Part shown: positions 12,390-25,309 of the stretch, piece after piece | Layout: every line of letters begins with the position of its first letter | Position numbering within the stretch: the stretch's first letter is position 1 | Assembly: GCA_933207985.1 (NCBI GenBank) | Contig: OW240913.1 | Span: 262,480,783 to 262,544,782, forward strand | Direction of reading: 5' to 3' | Length of the DNA: 64,000 nt | DNA from: Pelobates cultripes | Lineage: Eukaryota > Chordata > Amphibia > Anura > Pelobatidae | Program-made: the position numbers and the translations under genes | Notes under the pieces: generated by a model | What the model saw: only the letters and a program-made list of their open reading frames with translations | Told to the model about the DNA's origin: nothing | Databases searched by the model: none

Positions 12390-13050
12390 GTAAAGTTTGT
12401 ATGTGTGTCAGTATGTCTGTCTGTCTGTATGTGTGTGTGTCAGTCAGTGTGTGTCAGTATGTCTATGTATGTGTCAGTATGTGTGTGTGTGAGAATGTCT
12501 GTCAGTACGTGAGCCAGTATGCCTGTGTGTGTCAGTATGTACATGTGTGTCAGAATGCGGTATGTCTGTCAGTGTGTATCTGTGTGTCAGTCTGTATATC
12601 TGTATCTGTATATCTGTGTTCTCTGTGTTGTATGTGTAGATCTGTATATTTGAATGTGTTATTGTGTGTATGTTCATGTGTGTATCTGCATGTGTGTCAG
12701 ATTGTGTATGTGCATTTCTGTATGTCTGCCAGTGTGTGTATCTGTATGTTATCATTGTATTTATCTGTGTATATGTATGTTGTCAGTGTGTGTATCTGTG
12801 TGTGTATATCTCTGTATCTTAAATAGTCAGTGTATTTATCTGTGTATCTGCATGTGTGTTAGTGTATGTATCTGTGTGTCTGCATGTGTGTCAGGTTGTG
12901 TATCTGTATGTGTCAGTGGGTGTATCTGTGTCAGTCTGTATCTGCATGTGTGTCAATGTGAGTGTCAGTGTGAATATTTGTGTATCTGCATGTGTTTCAA
13001 TGTGTGTGTTTATCTGTGTGTGTATCACAGTGTGTGTGTATGTACATGTG
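12390..13050. repeat. GT-rich minisatellite
   Basis: About 650 bases of degenerate tgtgtgtcagtatg-like and tgtgtatctgtatg-like units. All the long open frames here, on both strands, are low-complexity artefacts of the array. Confidence 0.95.
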
Positions 13051-13340
13051 CATACCTCTCAGCATTCAAAACACCAACACTACATACAAGTACACCCTGC
13101 ATTCAAACTGCAACATAACATACAAAAACATTCCTGCATTGAAAAATCAACACTACATACAAACACACCTCTGTGTTAAACACTAAAATGATATATAAAC
13201 ACACTCCTGCATTCAAAAACAAACACCACACATAAATTCATGCTTGCATTTAAACACAACATACAAACACACCGCTACATGCAAACAAACATACTCCATA
13301 CAAAAGCATGCTTACATTAAAACACACAAACACTGCTCTG
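13051..13340. repeat. CA-rich degenerate tandem repeat
   Basis: Units resembling acaaacacactcctgcattc recur about every 30-60 bases (near 13080, 13125, 13195 and 13250). No gene. Confidence 0.75.
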
Positions 13341-16300
13341 TGCTAAATACTACCCTGCAAGCATTGGAAAATGGCCCCAGCTATCAAAGCATTGTTGGAG
13401 TTGCATGAAAGATGGGGATCTATTTTTTGACCACTCTTGTGTTAGTAGGTAAAAGGGGGGGGTCAAAAAAATTCTTGCACCAGGGCAGTTACGCCACTGC
13501 GCCACAATTTTTACTTATTCAGGGTTATTCACTAATGTGTAAAATGGTGGGCACTCAAATGGTCTTGATCAGGTGATCAAGTGTGTAATATATGAAAAAC
13601 ACAGACACATAAATTCTGCCTCAACATGCTACATCTACTTCAAGAATGGTGCTATACTAAGTAGGCAAATAAAGTTTGCTTTCTAATTTCTTTTTGAGAC
13701 CTAGAAGCTTTATTTATGGTGTTCACAGTTTTCAACGCTGAATTTTCCTAGACGAAGGACAGACCATCGTAGGTATAACCGGATAGGTGCTCATCTAATA
13801 CGTTTATCCACATTTTTAATTAGTAAATACCATGAAACATGCCTTTGTTAGGATTCAACAGTATTTTGTATATCTCTTGACCTTTATATTCAAACAACAG
13901 AAGGAAAAGAATTTAAAAAGGGATTAAGTTTTTACAATATTAGTGCCTTTTAACTAATTAGAATAGACAAACATGGTAGAGGGTTTTTCAGTAAAGTGTG
14001 AATTGTTAGGAATACAAAGTGAATTTAATATTTTAGGCCATAATACATAACCAACTGTAAGCTATGTTTTCATTATTGATATTTTACCATAAAAGATTCA
14101 GGCCACTTTGAATTCACACGTTTGAGAATAACCACAACAATCTAACATCAAGTCATCAAGCCACATATCAATTCTTTATTTTTATTTTCATTATTTCAAA
14201 AATGTATTTCAAATGGTTTACATGGGTAGGTGTGGCATCTTCGATTTGTGTAGAACAGGAGACATGAAAGCAATATGGTTGTTAAAAAAAAAAATGTAAA
14301 AAATTAAAATGAAAAAATTATTAAATCACAAATTCAAACTATGGCAACCTCTGCTAAAGTCCAATCCAACACTAATCACAGAGGAGCATTGGGGACTTAA
14401 GAAGCATGCGTGGCAAGAGTCATGCACACATTCAAACGTCCCTATAGGAAAGTTCTGAATCAATGCTTTCTTATGTAGGGTTCTGCATAAAATACACTAG
14501 AGGTATATTTAACACTCTAAAAAGCAGAAGTCTAACCCTGCATTGCAGAGTTAAAACAGGAACACAGCACCCATGCCACTTCATTGAGATGAAGTGGTCT
14601 TAGTAACTATAGTAAAATATTATTTTATTAACTTTAATAAAATAACTTAAAGGAATTATATGACATGCATACATTGGTGGAAGACTTAATAGTCTGTTCC
14701 AATACCTCCCAATATGAAATAATAAAGCAGACACCAACATTTAAATAATAATCTTTATATATACACATATACTTGGACTTTCCAGTTTGAGTCTTTCAAT
14801 GTTTCTTCAGACTAAATGTGCATTGTCAGCAAAAGTTCAAGTCACTGCAATGTGTTTATCTAGGCAGCCAAATCCTGTCTGCTACCACCTAAACTGAACG
14901 AGTTTCAACATTTTTGGATCAAACACATGTAATGCTTTAAGAGTACAACTGTTAGATCTCAGTCCAACTAAAACAAATAAAGGTGAATGGAACATAAGGA
15001 ACCACCAGACAATACTTAGCATACAACTGAAGACTGTAAAATGTTGGTTGAGTCCATGTGCTTTTTAATGTTAGCGTCATCAGGATTTGTGGAGGCTTTG
15101 ACACACAGAGAATATGTTCCTGCTAAGGACTTGTGGTAAGTCCTTAAACATTTTTAACAATCAATCGTACAGCTACAATAGGTTTAAAGAAAATCAGCTT
15201 TTACTAGATTTCAATTATAGGTAAAGACATAGTCCAAACATTATAACCACAACAATATATTGTTTTTTTTATGTACTACATAGTTGGATAGTTTTCACAA
15301 ATTTACAAATCTAAAAAAGTAGGAAATGGAAGAAAGTGCTTATTCAGATGCATGGAAGATCTACAAAATTATGCTTATGCTATATTATGGAAAACTGTTT
15401 TGGACATATTCCTTAATCTGGAAAAATAAATAAAATAATTTTAAAAAGTCAGAATGGCATAATTTCTAAAAAAAAAAGTTCGGGTAGCCAAAAAAAAAAA
15501 GTCACCTACAAATTACCTGGAATGCAAAAAGTGCTACAGTATTGCCCATATGCCTAGCATATTGGCTAACCAATATCAGGCATATTTGCATTGTATTGGA
15601 AAAATTAGACCACTATATGTCTGAATTTAAAAAAAAAAAACATTTCTAATGATTGATTGTAGTCATTTTCCTTTTGATATATTGTATTAATGAAAAAAGT
15701 GTAAGGGTAGTCATTTTAGTTAAAAAAGGTTTGTTTTACTTTTTCTTTTCATGTTTTGAAAAAAAAAAAAAAAAACAGCGGGTAATTGATAACCCACTCA
15801 ATCCGTATACCCTGAGAAGAACGTGTTTCCACACATCCAGTCTGTAGTATCAGAGACTGTCCATATAAAAACAAACAAACAAAAAAACACAATCTTCTCC
15901 CCCAAAAAAACACTGTCTTCGTTGTAGCAGGAGTCCTTTAATTTGGAACAAATGTAATTTTTCAAAATATGAAAGGGTAAAATTCATTTGAAAAAAATTA
16001 ATCCTAACTTTATCAACTTAAATTACTCCTGCTGCTTCTCCCCATTTTTGAAACTCCATTGTGTTGGTTTGCCCTTTCTGGCTAAGTCTTGTAGTGCCTG
16101 CTACCTCCGTAGACACAGTTGGGAAAAAACTTTGTATACTAAAGGTTGCTACAGATTGGATGTATTGGAAAGCTTTGTTCTTCTTAGGGTGGAAGAGGTG
16201 AGTGGGTTGTCAATTGCCCATATCCACTCACTTTATTCCGGGGGGGGGGGTAAAAAGTGATATTCCTTTAGTAAAAAATAAATAAAATAATAATCCCCCT

Positions 16301-16690
16301 ACTAGATTTTCCAAACTGCTATTCTACTACAATCTGTAGCAGATATAGCTACACCACAAGACTCAGACATGCATGCAAAACCCCTATAATGAAATACAAT
16401 GAAAGGGGAATCATTTGACAAATTTGAAAAAAATTTGAAAAAAAACGGGGGCTTTAAAAAAACAAAATAAGACAGAAAAAAGATAGTGGCCAATGGGCAA
16501 CTGATGAGACACTTCATTTATCCTGTATAAGGGCAAAGCGGTCCCACAAATTCAGCCTATTGCATCAGTGACCATCCTTCAGTGCAATAAACTAGTGCTA
16601 TATCAGTGGGTGAGCTACATGTGCCAATGAGCTCATGTTACAAATGTTCCTGTTGGATGAGGCAATTACAAATAAAACAAAGATGGACTT
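13341..16690. other. AT-rich intronic/intergenic stretch, no gene seen
   Basis: Poly-A/T runs and decayed repeats. For example, about 14515-14660 has the cacttcattgagatgaagtgg hairpin typical of TTAA MITEs. I see no exon, RNA gene or domain-bearing frame on either strand. By synteny it should belong to an NT5DC1 intron if further exons lie to the left. Confidence 0.5.
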
Positions 16691-17100
16691 GTAGATGAAG
16701 AAAGAGTCTCCTTTTCTTATTCCACTGGCTCATCATAATCAAAATAAAGTGGCTCCTGGGCCAGAGCTAAAAGTGCTATATCTGCAGTGTTGGAGGAAAC
16801 CGGATTCATCACTGCCACTGTCACCAAGACCAGACATTGGGGACGCTACTTTGGTACCTTGCTCTAAGGCTCTAATGACCCCCATAAAGAAGACTCTGCT
16901 GCACTAATTGTTTTTGCAGGTACTCCAAGAAGGTATAACTCTTGAACTAGCTGAGGTAGAAGAATATGCAGTGAAGCAACAACACAAGTTATGGCAGCAT
17001 GAAAATGCTGAGAAAAAAAACATTTGCCTCATTAGCGTTGAACCAGATGTAATAGATAAGCTGATAATCCCACTAACCCTCTAGTAACAGTAGTAAAGAC
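16691..17100 (+). pseudogene. Coding-like relic of unknown origin
   Basis: Successive + frames read ...PLSPRPDIGDATLVP... and then, after a stop, ...QVLQEGITLELAEVEEYAVK.... The composition looks more protein-like than the flanks, but the frame is broken near 16905. I do not recognise the protein. A decayed transposon ORF is likeliest. Confidence 0.25.
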
Positions 17101-17173
17101 AGTGGTGGAGGCATTGGTGGGAAAGGTGTCAGCAGTTCTCATAGCAGAAAAGCAGAGGAATATCAATCTAGAC

Positions 17174-17307
17174 CAGGCTTCCCCAAACTCCGGCCTCCAG
17201 ATGTTGCTGAACTACAACTCCCATGACTATGTAAGAAATAGATGGGCTGAGAATCATGGGAGTTGTAGTTTAGCAACATCTGGAGGGCCAGAGTTTGGGA
17301 AAGCCTT
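17174..17307. mobile_element. hAT-like MITE with 8-bp target duplication
   Basis: 134 bp, almost entirely a hairpin: caggcttccccaaactccgg... at the left and its complement ...gagtttgggaaagcctt at the right. It is flanked by the perfect 8-bp duplication atctagac (17166-17173 and 17308-17315). An 8-bp duplication and CAG-type ends fit hAT. Confidence 0.85.
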
Positions 17308-17929
17308 ATCTAGACTCTCAAAGGCCATGGCACAAGTGGAGATTGTGGATTGAGGAACACAAACCATCCCCTTAATTTTATTTTGGGGTTAATATGAGAC
17401 ATGGATAATGGTGTTTTTTATTTTTATTATTTCAATACATTAGGGATATAATGTAATATGTGCATGAAGTTGCTAAGGCGAGTTACACTATTCCTGCTCT
17501 GATACAATAGGTTATGCTTAAATAGTAAATGATGAAAATGAATCAGCACAGAAAAAAATAACTTGAATACAGGACAATACAATAATGGACCTGTACCTGG
17601 AAACATAAGATAGTCTGGTAGAATGCTTCACACACAAAGTGTGGTGGACCTGGGGGAAACATTTCCAGAAGGCACACAGTGTTGGGTTTTGAGAACCTAT
17701 TTTCATCAGACGGACATACAGAGCTGACATGAAGGAGATGTCTCTAGAAGACACACACAGTGTTTCGATTGGATGACAGTAACAGCAAACACAGAGAGTG
17801 CAAGTATTGAAACCCCTGCATCATGCACAGCTTAATTTAGTGATTCTGGTATATACAGCCTAACCCTGCAGGTTTTTCAATGTAACCTTGACTTTTAAGA
17901 GAAAAGTCATTGTTTACATTACTGCTTAG

Positions 17930-18130
17930 TAGAGGTGCTTCCTATTTCAGTGCATCTCTATGAGGAGATGCCGATTAGAGCAGCACTCTGTTTTGCTCTG
18001 CTTGAGCAAAAGCCTCCAATGCTTTCCCATAGGGCTGAAATCATGAATCATGGCTTAAATCAAGATTGATGATCTTGGCCATGGAGTTCAGGCCAGCCAC
18101 GGTGAGACACCTATACTGCAATTTCAACCC
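17930..18130. repeat. Partial TTAA-family MITE
   Basis: Contains the family blocks cagtgcatctctatgaggag and ccaatgctttcccatagg, also seen around 1640-1720 and 31175-31205. Ends not defined. Confidence 0.5.
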
Positions 18131-18218
18131 TATAGTGTTAGGGACACAGGTTTGTATTTCTAACACTACGGTGCTCCTCTTAATTATTTTTACAACAATT
18201 ATCTGGTGGGGTGCTGCC

Positions 18219-18806
18219 TTAAAGGAGCACTATAAGGTCAGAAACAGAAACATGTATTCCTGACCCTATAGTGTTAAAACCACTATCTAGCCCCCTTGCC
18301 CCCCTTTGCCTCCCTAAAGATAGTAAAATCGTACTTGTATTCAAGTCTGAAGCTGCTGCCTCTGCCTGTGAACTTCCTCTGCCCTTTGACATCATCAGAA
18401 GTGTTGGTCTGATCCAATCAAAATGCTTCCCCACAGGATTGGCTGAGACTGACAAGGAGGCAGATCAGGGCAGAGCCAGCACAATTTAAACACAGCCCTG
18501 GCCAATCAGCATCTCCTCATAGAGATGAATTGAATCAATGAATCTCTATGAGGAAAGTTCAATGTCTGCATACAGAGGGAGGAGATACTGAATGTTTGGA
18601 TGCATTTTAGGCAGCCATGACACAGGAAGGATCTCTAACAGCCATCTGAGGAGTGGCCAGTGAAGTTATCACTAGGCTGTAATGTAAACACTGCATTTTC
18701 TCTCAAAAGACAGTGTTTACAGCAAAAAGCCTGAAGGTAATGATTCTACTCACCAGAACAAATTCAATAAGCTGTAGTTGTTCTGGTGACTATAGTGTCC
18801 CTTTAA
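18219..18806. mobile_element. TTAA-flanked piggyBac-type MITE
   Basis: 588 bp bounded by TTAA at both ends. Left end ttaaaggagcactataaggt; right end ctatagtgtccctttaa. These are inverted copies sharing the (A)AAGG..CACTATA core. No transposase is encoded. Confidence 0.8.
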
Positions 18807-19730
18807 GTTCCTTTTTTTGAATGAGCCTCCACTGACTGTTAAGTTATTGTGTTTGACTTTTACAAACCCTACAGTGCACACGGCACATTTTACACTGCAC
18901 AGTATTGGCACCAGAATGATCACACTCCGAAGAAAAGAGAAGAAAAATTGATTTTCTTTTTACAAATACGTAACAAAAAAACAAGTTGGTGGTAGGATGA
19001 AAGAAGCAGGTTATTTACCCCTCGAACTTTGTATGAGTGCATCTGTGGCAGAAGCTAGGCAAGATTAATTTTTTATTTTTAAACTTTTGTGCATTTTACT
19101 AAACAACACCCTGCCCCCGCTCCCTCACCCACCCCTCCATAAAAAAAAAGGATTTTCTTTGTACAAACACTTAACAACAACAACAACAACAAAAACAACA
19201 ACACTGTTTAAAATGGTAAATTATTAACAGTGGGCAGACCACTTGTCCATGTGGCAAACTACTTATTTGCAACCAGTCCCAAATAAAAAATAAATAAAAT
19301 ACACATCCCACAGACTTCTTCTCTCTATTTCAAGCCTCCTTTTTCTGACACCAGGAACGCCATCACAAATCACAAATCAAAATGAGCATGTGCATGCATT
19401 GTGTGTTGCAAGTAATTTGTTCTCAGATTCTGCCACATGGTGATTCAGAAATCAGAATTTAAGTCGATCAACAGATTGGCCTGAATTTGGAAAAACTTCA
19501 GTTTAGAACTAAATGAATCAGAGTCTAATACCATCCAAGTATAGACAAAACCATGGTGTACAGGGGTTTATTCACTAAACTTCGAATTATAGCAAAAAGA
19601 AATCCATGTTGCAAAATCTATTACTACAGCTGAGATGGAGATTTTGTCTAGATAAGCTAATTTAGCACAATGTTTGCAATTCGTATATAAATTCACAACA
19701 ATTATGTATTTAGTGAATACATTTTATTGT
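18807..19730. other. No gene seen
   Basis: AT-rich with a short (CAA)n run near 19175-19200. No coding or RNA feature supported. Confidence 0.5.
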
Positions 19731-19734
19731 ACAG

Positions 19735-21335
19735 TAGGTGTGTTTGAGCGAGTCTCATTTTTGAATCTCAGTACACCATAGACCAGAATAGACCAGAATT
19801 GAAACATATTAGCTAAAACTCTATTTTGGGTAGACCGTAGACAGAGACCTAACACTATTGATTGCCTACCAACCCCTCGGTTGCTTATGAACACTTGGAA
19901 AGGGGTGCGGTAGTCACTGACTGGCTTCCCCAATATACCAATGGTGACGCTCCTAATAGCCATTAATCTTACAATTCCAACATTCATTCTAAACCTTGGA
20001 TAGACAGAGGTATAACTCATGTTCTGCAGTTGTATCAAAATGATCGTCTCAAACCATTCCCACACTTGCAAGAGCAATACGATCTCCCTTCCAGACTCAT
20101 ATTTCCTTACCTACAGATAAAATCACTACTTTCAGATAATAAACCAGCAAGGAACACACAAAATGCTACTGAGAACATATCAGAATTCGAAACTGCTTGC
20201 ATGACACTAAAATCTACTCAAAGACTGTTGTTTAAATTCTACAACCTACTATTACACATTCAAACACCACCACATGAGCCATACAAGGAGTCATGGAATA
20301 GAGTAGTGGGGTTTGTGGTCAGCGCTCCACAATGGAAGAGGGAGTTCACAATCCACAAAGGCCTCACATCCTGCGCTCAACGCCTAGAGATCCAAAGGAA
20401 AAATCCTATACCGCTGGTACTTGGTACCAGAGAGGCTACATAAGATCTGTCCAAGTTCTCCCAGCATGTGCTGGAGATGTGACAAGGCAGTGGGGTCAAT
20501 GATCCATATTTGGTGGACTTGCCCCATGATCCGAAATTTCTGGAACAAAGTGACTAAACTCATAGCAGACGTCATACAAACCCAAGTGGCCCCTAGGCCC
20601 GAGATATATTTACGATTCATACTGCCTGACAAACTGCCCAAAAACCACTTAACGCTTCTGTACCATACACTTGTCTCAGCAAACCTTCTAGTAGCTAGAC
20701 AGTGAAAATCCACGACGCCACCAAATTTCACCCATCTAATGCACCAAATCACACTTAACTGAATGTATGAGACCATCTACCGACACCAATTTGGACGTAA
20801 ACTGGTGCTTGCGAAGGCCAAAGAGATATGGGACAAGTTTGTTAAGAACGGAACATAATCAAACTCATAATGTGAAAATAAATAAATAAAAATGTCCAAC
20901 TATTAAGAGATATAGCCCTATATAACATTACTATGGCCAACACCGGAATGACTCAGTTGACTGACGAAGCAGTGACGTTACAGAGGCAGACGGTGGGGAC
21001 CCCTGAGATTCTAGCCTATACAAACTGCACCGCACGCTCCTCCTGGCAACCCCCACTCCCCCATTCTCTCCCTAGATCCCTCTTACTTCATCTCTCTATC
21101 CCCCTGCTTTCCGTCAATTCCTTGGGACAACTGTTCCTGCTTTCTTTCTTTCTCACATCCTGTTGTTTAAACAAAAAAACCTTGGTTCAAATAATGTGAA
21201 GATATTAAGTACACTTTGATCTACAGGACATGGTTTTGTACTACTATCAAATACATGTTTATACATGGTAATGTCAGTGATGAATACTATGTTGTATGTT
21301 GATCTCATTTGATGAACCAATAAAAATTGTCAAAT
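19735..21335 (+). pseudogene. 5'-truncated L1-like LINE, ORF2 C-terminus and 3' UTR
   Basis: The + frames encode the L1/Tx1 ORF2 tail: LPSRLIFPYLQIKSLL near 20095-20140, PYKESWNRVV near 20278-20310, then, after a frameshift near 20420, the cysteine block CWRCDKAVGSMIHIWWTCP (about 20469-20525) and LLYHTLVSANLLVARQ up to 20703. A short 3' UTR follows, ending aaccaataaaaattgtcaaattaaaaaac near 21318-21345. The RT and endonuclease parts are missing. No clear target-site duplication found. Confidence 0.8.
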
Positions 21336-21344
21336 TAAAAAACA

Positions 21345-21855
21345 AAATGTAGCAGGAAATTGACACAATTCAGTGACACAATGACCAGGCTACAATTCCC
21401 TAACCCTCAGACTCCTCAGTCACAATGTCTTTTATTACAATCTCAAGGTCTTCTACACACGGTCATACCAGATCGTGGGTATTTTCTCCTTTCCTTATAA
21501 TTCTCTTCCTCCATGCTTTCTACTACCACAGTCTCTCCTCTCTCTTTCTTTACTGGTTTTGCTTCTTCTTTTGCTTTCACACATTCTTCTTGCCCTCTGC
21601 ATCCCCATACCTCACTACAGGGGAATTTGTTTGAAAATTTGGGCTCGTAATAAAGATCTCCCTGTGTACAAGTATTGTACATCTCAGGAATAGAAATTTT
21701 TAGCATAGATGCATAGATATACTTACTATTCATCCAACTGGTCCCTGTTGTTCAAACTTGTAGAAACCTTTAATTGTTAATGTAGTATTTATTATATTTA
21801 ATTAACAATAATTTTAACACAAACTAAAAATACAAATCTGGTAGTCCAATTGAGT
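21345..21855. other. No gene seen
   Basis: Contains a CT-rich tract (about 21480-21600). The open frames here follow that low-complexity sequence and carry no recognisable domain. Confidence 0.45.
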
Positions 21856-22062
21856 TTATTTTTTGTTTACTTTTAACAACTCCTGCTCAAGATTAACACG
21901 CAAAGTATGCTGGGACATATGCTCAATAATATAGTCATCGTTCTCTCTAATGGAGGAACAAACAGTCTTCACAGCATTAAGCACATGCTCTAAAAGCCGA
22001 TGTAGAAATAATGAGTGTGTAGCACCAAACTGGGTTGCCATGGGGACCAGATATAATCCCAC
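21856..22062 (-). CDS. Unknown small open frame with nearby poly(A) signal
   Basis: A 68-codon antisense frame. A second ATG at residue 8, in the context ccccATGG, would give 61 residues beginning MATQFGATHSLFLH. It has a balanced, helical-looking composition and no low-complexity bias, and AATAAA overlaps the stop (aaaaaataaac on the - strand). I do not recognise it. It could be a small exon, a retrocopied 3' end or chance. Confidence 0.2.
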   Translation of the reverse strand: MGLYLVPMATQFGATHSLFLHRLLEHVLNAVKTVCSSIRENDDYIIEHMSQHTLRVNLEQELLKVNKK

Positions 22063-22199
22063 AAAGCAGTTTTATAGATACCTAATCCCAGTGTAGGCAA
22101 CAATAAAATTGAATAGTACATTATGTATATAGCTATAGGTATATCAAAGGCTAGTTGTACAACTCATTAAACCAAGATCTGAAAAGTAGGCAGAATTGG

Positions 22200-22309
22200 G
22201 TTGCTATAGCAACCAGAAAGAAAGAGCGATCACATGGCAGGCATAGCTGCCTGCCCCCTGCTGGTGAAAAAAGATTTAAAAAATGTTAGTCAAACAATCA
22301 GAGTTAAAA

Positions 22310-22353
<44 letters not shown>

Positions 22354-22524
22354 CCCATAATGTGTATTTTTATATTGATAGTTATATATATATCAATATC
22401 AAAATACACTTATTATGGAGTTACATGTATATAGTATATACATACAGTAATTGTATATATTTTATATATATATATATAAATCAAATTAAAATCATTAAAT
22501 AAATTACATAATAAAATTATTTTA

Positions 22525-22569
<45 letters not shown>

Positions 22570-23400
22570 ATTTAATTCTAAAAGTATTTTGATATTAATA
22601 TATATATATTTATAAATATATGAAAATAAAAAATACACATATAAATAAATATAATTACATAAATAATTACAAAAATATACACATAGGATTTAAATAAATA
22701 TATATGTATATATATTTAAATTCTATGTGTATATTTATGTAATCTTTTAACATAATTAAGTCATTTTATTAATCATAATTTGAGGGACCAGCCTGATAAC
22801 CCATGTCCAGAGAATTAAGTGCTATGTTTATCCCTGTAATTTTCCAAAATACCATAAAACCTGGACATGGGGGGTATTATTGTACTTGGACGACTTCGCT
22901 GAACACAAATATGTGTGTTATAAAACAGTAAAAAACTTATCACGACAATGATATCACCAGTAAAAGTGCAGTTTTTGTCTAACAAATGCAAAAAACAAAT
23001 ATGAACACTAACTTTGGCCAGTGTTTGTGACTAAATGGCTACTAAAAACCACTGGACATACCCTATTTTGAATACCCTGGGTTGTCTACTTTTTCAAATG
23101 GTATGCCATGGTGTGGTTAATTGTCATTCCTGGGCTACCATACGGTCTCAAAGGCAACATAAGTCCAGCAAACCAATCTGCAAATTTCAATGGAAAAGGG
23201 AAAAGCCCTATATTTAACCTCTGTAAGTTTCCAAAAACTCATAAAACCTGTACATGAAGGGTACTGTGGTACTCGTGAGACATTGCGGAATACAAATGTG
23301 TATTTTATTGCAGTAAAGTTTCATAGTATTATGACATTCACAATTAAAATATCATGCAGAACTTGAAAAAACACATTTTCTTAATTTCTCTTTTTTTCGA
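22200..23400. repeat. Relic of an AT-rich TTAA-type element
   Basis: Shares blocks with the complete element at 28653-30761: ctgctggtgaaaaaag, a long AT/TA tract (22317-22740), then aatttgagggaccagcctga, aaaacctggacatggggggt and ggacataccctattttgaat near 23050. Ends are decayed. Confidence 0.65.
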
Positions 23401-23439
23401 TTTTACTCACATTCAATTATGTTTCATATATAAATATGC

Positions 23440-24160
23440 AAAAGTGGGTAGGTACTAGCGCTTCTAAATTGAGTACAGTAAATAGATATTAACAATTTTA
23501 TCAATTTAGCAGCTAAACATACAAGTGACTCCTTTCTGTTATCACCAACAATTACAATACAAAGAAGATGATGTAGCGCTCATACAATGGAATAATCACC
23601 TTATGGTAAAAGGTAAAAACAATTCTCAGGGGGAAAAGTCCACAGCAATTTTAGTGTCTTTAAATGTAAAATAGGGAAGATTTCCACGATATTGTCTACA
23701 CCTGTAAGAATAATGTAATATAGTGTAGACAGTACAAGCATATAAATTAGGTGTGTAAAGAATATTTGTACCCTCACAAATGGAGAGCTGTATACCCAGC
23801 TCTGGTGTTAATTGCTTCTGGGTCTGTTTAGGCGACCCACCCCTGCCCTCGATGTATGTTCTTATCCTAGAGGGAAGTGGATAGGCACAAAATAGCTTAG
23901 TACAGTCTGTAATGTAGTTGTAAGATTGAAATGTCCCAAATGGGTACTTACAAACCAGGAGTCATCTCAGACTATGTGCAGGCGTGGTGTAGTAAGGGAC
24001 TACACTCCCATAACAGCATAAGACCGGGAACCAGGTTGTCCAAAATGAAAATAAAATGTATTAAACAATTAAATAAAAAATAAGATACAATGTCCTCTTG
24101 TCACCGGGACGCGTTTCGCCACTACAGTGTGGCTTCTTCAACCGGAAAGTTCAAGTCTTA
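23440..24160 (-). repeat. Penelope-like terminal repeat relic with hammerhead-like motif
   Basis: On the - strand, 24104-24145 reads ccgg, ttgaagaa, a 5-bp stem (gccac/gtggc) with loop, GAAA, cgcgtc, ccgg. The two ccgg blocks can pair. This has the layout of a hammerhead ribozyme core, but with U in place of C3 and one extra A before stem II. The left part carries tactagcgcttctaaattg and gtagcgctcatacaatgg, blocks I associate with these repeats. Confidence 0.55.
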
Positions 24161-24179
24161 AAGTTCATAGCCGCATTAG

Positions 24180-25120
24180 TAGCAGAATAATAACGATTAA
24201 AGTTTGTCAAACCCATACCCTTACCAGTTCTGAGCTTTTGTAAAATAGCCAATTTAACCCTACTAGGTTTCTTATTCCATATGAACATCAGAAGGGCAGA
24301 ATAAACCGTGCGTAAAAAAGGTATGGTTAGAGGAATTGCTCTTATAAAGGAGAGTCATTGTAACTGAATTAATTCTCTCAATATTGTCCCTAAGAGCAGG
24401 CCAGAGTGTAGCTAAGCTATAAGTATGCATCTCTGACAGGCTATTGCACAAATTAATGCCCAAGTAAGAAATATAAGATTATCCCCAGTCAAAGTAGCTT
24501 TTAAAGTATCAAATCTTGCCATGGGACAAAGACGGAAAGTGCCTGGGTTTTGCGAGTATTCAATTTGTAGTATGAAATGTTGCAAGATATACATTAGTGG
24601 TTCAATCGAGGATAAGGGATTCTTAAAAGATAACATGACGTCATCCGCAAAGAGGCCGATCTTATGTTCTCTGTCTCCAACGCAATGCTCTCTATATCTA
24701 CACACTGACTAATTGCTTCAGCCAAAGGTTCCATTGCCAGCACAAAAAAGTGGCAACAATGGACACCCCTGTATGTATCCATTGGATAAAGTAAAACTGT
24801 CCGAAACAAAGCCAGTTGGATTACATTACAAAGCAAATACAGCCATGATGAAAGGATCTGGAATATTAAACAGCGACATAACCTCCCTCAAGAAACCCAA
24901 GTGAATTCTATCAAAACGAATTTTCTGCATCTAAAGATAAGAGCATCGAAGGCGTACGATTCAATTAAATTTGGTGAATAAGATTAATAAAGCATCTTAT
25001 ACTATCTGGGGCCTGATTGTTGAAAACAAACCCAACCTAGTCATAATCAATCAAAACGGGAATTTGAACAAGCCAATTATCCAATATTTTAGAGTAATGT
25101 TTTTTAACTTGTAAAGGATT
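24180..25120 (-). pseudogene. L1-like LINE ORF2 fragment (RT region)
   Basis: Antisense frames show the RT motifs LFVLAMEPLAEAISQ (about 24710-24755) and HKIGLFADDVMLSFKNP (about 24610-24665), followed by decayed thumb-region sequence towards 24180. Broken by several frameshifts. 5' and 3' parts are missing. Confidence 0.75.
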
Positions 25121-25309
25121 TTATAACATTATATATTGATTTACACCAGCATTTGATAATAGCATAATAATTTGTTCTAGTTCAACATGTAGGGTTGGAA
25201 TAAAGTAATATAAATAATTTATTGCCAAATTTGACATAGTGAGTGTGTCTCTTTGTAACGGTTTTCTCTTAGGGTAAACAGCAGTTATTTAATAAAACAA
25301 ACAAAATAT

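Noticed and set aside
12401..13186. Cys/Val-rich ORFs on both strands
   Set aside because: Translations of GT/CA tandem repeats with no codon structure.
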